The position numbers and the translations under genes were made by a program. DNA of 64,000 bases from Nocardioides oceani. Lineage in GTDB: Bacteria > Actinomycetota > Actinomycetes > Propionibacteriales > Nocardioidaceae. The notes below the pieces were generated by a model. It did no database searches. It had not been told where the DNA came from and saw only the letters and a list, made by a program, of their open reading frames with translations. Below are positions 63,200 through 64,000 of the stretch, piece after piece. The stretch covers positions 460,060 to 524,059 of the forward strand of contig NZ_JAUHJQ010000001.1 of assembly GCF_030412965.1 (NCBI RefSeq), in the 5' to 3' direction. Position 1 is the first letter of the stretch, and every line of letters starts with the position of its first letter.

Positions 63200-64000
63200 T
63201 CAGGCGCGGGTGATGGCGACCCGACCGTCGACGCGGCGGGCGCGGAGGTGGCCCGGGAGGTCGACCCACTTCTGGCCGTGCCAGGAGGTGAGGAGCGCGT
63301 CGACGGCGAGGACGTGCTCATGGAACAGCTCGGAGGCGGGGGCGCCGGAGGCGAGGGCGGCCAGGCGGAGGACGCGGTGGCGGACGGCCGGGTGGTCGGC
63401 GAGGAGGCTGTCGACGGGGAGGGCGCCGTCGGGTGCGGCCAGCTCCGCGTGACGGGCCTCGGCGAGGTCGTCGAGGTGGTCGACGTCGTGGCGGACCTGG
63501 TCGGCGGTGCGGGCGAGGCTGGCGGCGACGCCGGGGCCGAGCTGCTCCTCGAGCACCGGGAGCACGGTGCGCCGGACGCGCACCCGGGCGTAGCCGGGGT
63601 CGGCGTTGTGGGGGTCGTCCCAGAAGGGGATGCCCTCGACCTGGCAGGCGGTGACGGTGTCGTCGCGGGTGACGTCGAGGAGCGGCCGGACGAACGGGCC
63701 GAACGAGCGCCGCATGCCGGCCAGCGAGCGGCCGCCGGAGCCGCGGGCCAGCCCCAGGAGGACGGTCTCGGCCTGGTCGTCGCGGGTGTGGCCGAGGAGC
63801 ACGGTGGCGGGACCGTCGGCGGTCGCGAAGTGCGCGGACACCTGCTCGAGGACGGCGTACCGGGCTCTCCGGGCGGCCGCCTCGACGCCGAGCCCGGCCG
63901 GGTCGACCTGGACCCGCGCGGAGAGCGTCTCGTCGGCGCCGAGCCCGGCCATCTGCTCGACGACGCGGGCCGTGTGGGCTGCCGAGTCGTCCTGCAGGCC
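63200..64000 (-). CDS. tilS: tRNA(Ile)-lysidine synthase, 5' end outside window
   Basis: The last 266 residues are visible. The reading frame stays open to the window edge (GLQDDSAAHTARVVEQM), so the start and the N-terminal ATP loop SGGxDS lie beyond it. The segment LLGHTRDDQAETVLL, PLLDVTRDDT and GIPFWDDPHNADPGYARVRVR are diagnostic. TilS changes C34 of tRNA-Ile(CAU) to lysidine. It normally heads a tilS-hpt-ftsH cluster. Confidence 0.92.
   Translation of the reverse strand, partial: GLQDDSAAHTARVVEQMAGLGADETLSARVQVDPAGLGVEAAARRARYAVLEQVSAHFATADGPATVLLGHTRDDQAETVLLGLARGSGGRSLAGMRRSFGPFVRPLLDVTRDDTVTACQVEGIPFWDDPHNADPGYARVRVRRTVLPVLEEQLGPGVAASLARTADQVRHDVDHLDDLAEARHAELAAPDGALPVDSLLADHPAVRHRVLRLAALASGAPASELFHEHVLAVDALLTSWHGQKWVDLPGHLRARRVDGRVAITRA

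Overview
The window is chromosomal DNA of a high-GC actinobacterium, most likely a member of Nocardioidaceae (Nocardioides-like). This is an inference from base composition, GTG/ATG start use, actinobacterial signature genes (lsr2, a 33-residue bS22, DUF3180, DUF5667, a BldN-like sigma factor, a fused CobA-HemD) and gene order. I saw no rRNA, tRNA, transposase, integrase or CRISPR array.

Layout. 1-374: tandem 126-bp repeats. 375-6007 (minus): rex-hemA-hemC-hemD-hemB, one haem operon in which every junction is a 4-base NTGA overlap, with a Rex-like operator inside its promoter. 6204-13696: glutaredoxin-like protein, acyl-CoA ligase, HAD phosphatase, BldN-like pro-sigma factor with a DUF5667 membrane partner, acyltransferase and epimerase. 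13713-16708: bS22, a BldC-type HTH protein, an AcuC-like deacetylase and trpS. A tandem-Trp leader peptide and a complete 1:2/2:3/3:4 attenuator precede trpS. 16717-19936: a TetR-controlled membrane protein/DCC oxidoreductase module with paired palindromic operators, then a haloalkane dehalogenase coupled to a DsbA-like protein. 19951-24299: ppx/sugar isomerase/proline dehydrogenase/proC operon and a divergent Cys-rich protein. 24433-27118: accessory genes (VOC protein, methyltransferase, LacI regulator) around a 5-copy 51-bp repeat array.

27259-41653: radA, disA, mutY, clpC, lsr2, then the NAD/CoA operon (DUF2520-panC-panD-nadB-nadC-coaX). 41954-42256: six 57-bp repeats of the same family as those at the window start. 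42275-50081: accessory block of glycosyltransferases, sulfotransferase, an OpuC-type osmoprotectant transporter and an acetyltransferase. 50155-56461: hpt-ftsH-folE-folP-folB-folK-DUF3180 and a coiled-coil membrane protein. 56579-63013: a 2144-residue secreted Ig-repeat protein lying between hpt and tilS, which runs off the right edge.

From memory of M. tuberculosis gene order, the left half matches Rv0495c-Rv0512 and the right half Rv3585-Rv3625c. These blocks are far apart in that genome but adjacent here; the VOC/methyltransferase/LacI/repeat segment lies at the join. The core genes cover haem, folate, NAD and CoA supply, translation, proteolysis, DNA integrity and c-di-AMP signalling. Novelty is concentrated in the trpS attenuator, the repeat arrays, the TetR and LacI operator regions and the giant surface protein.
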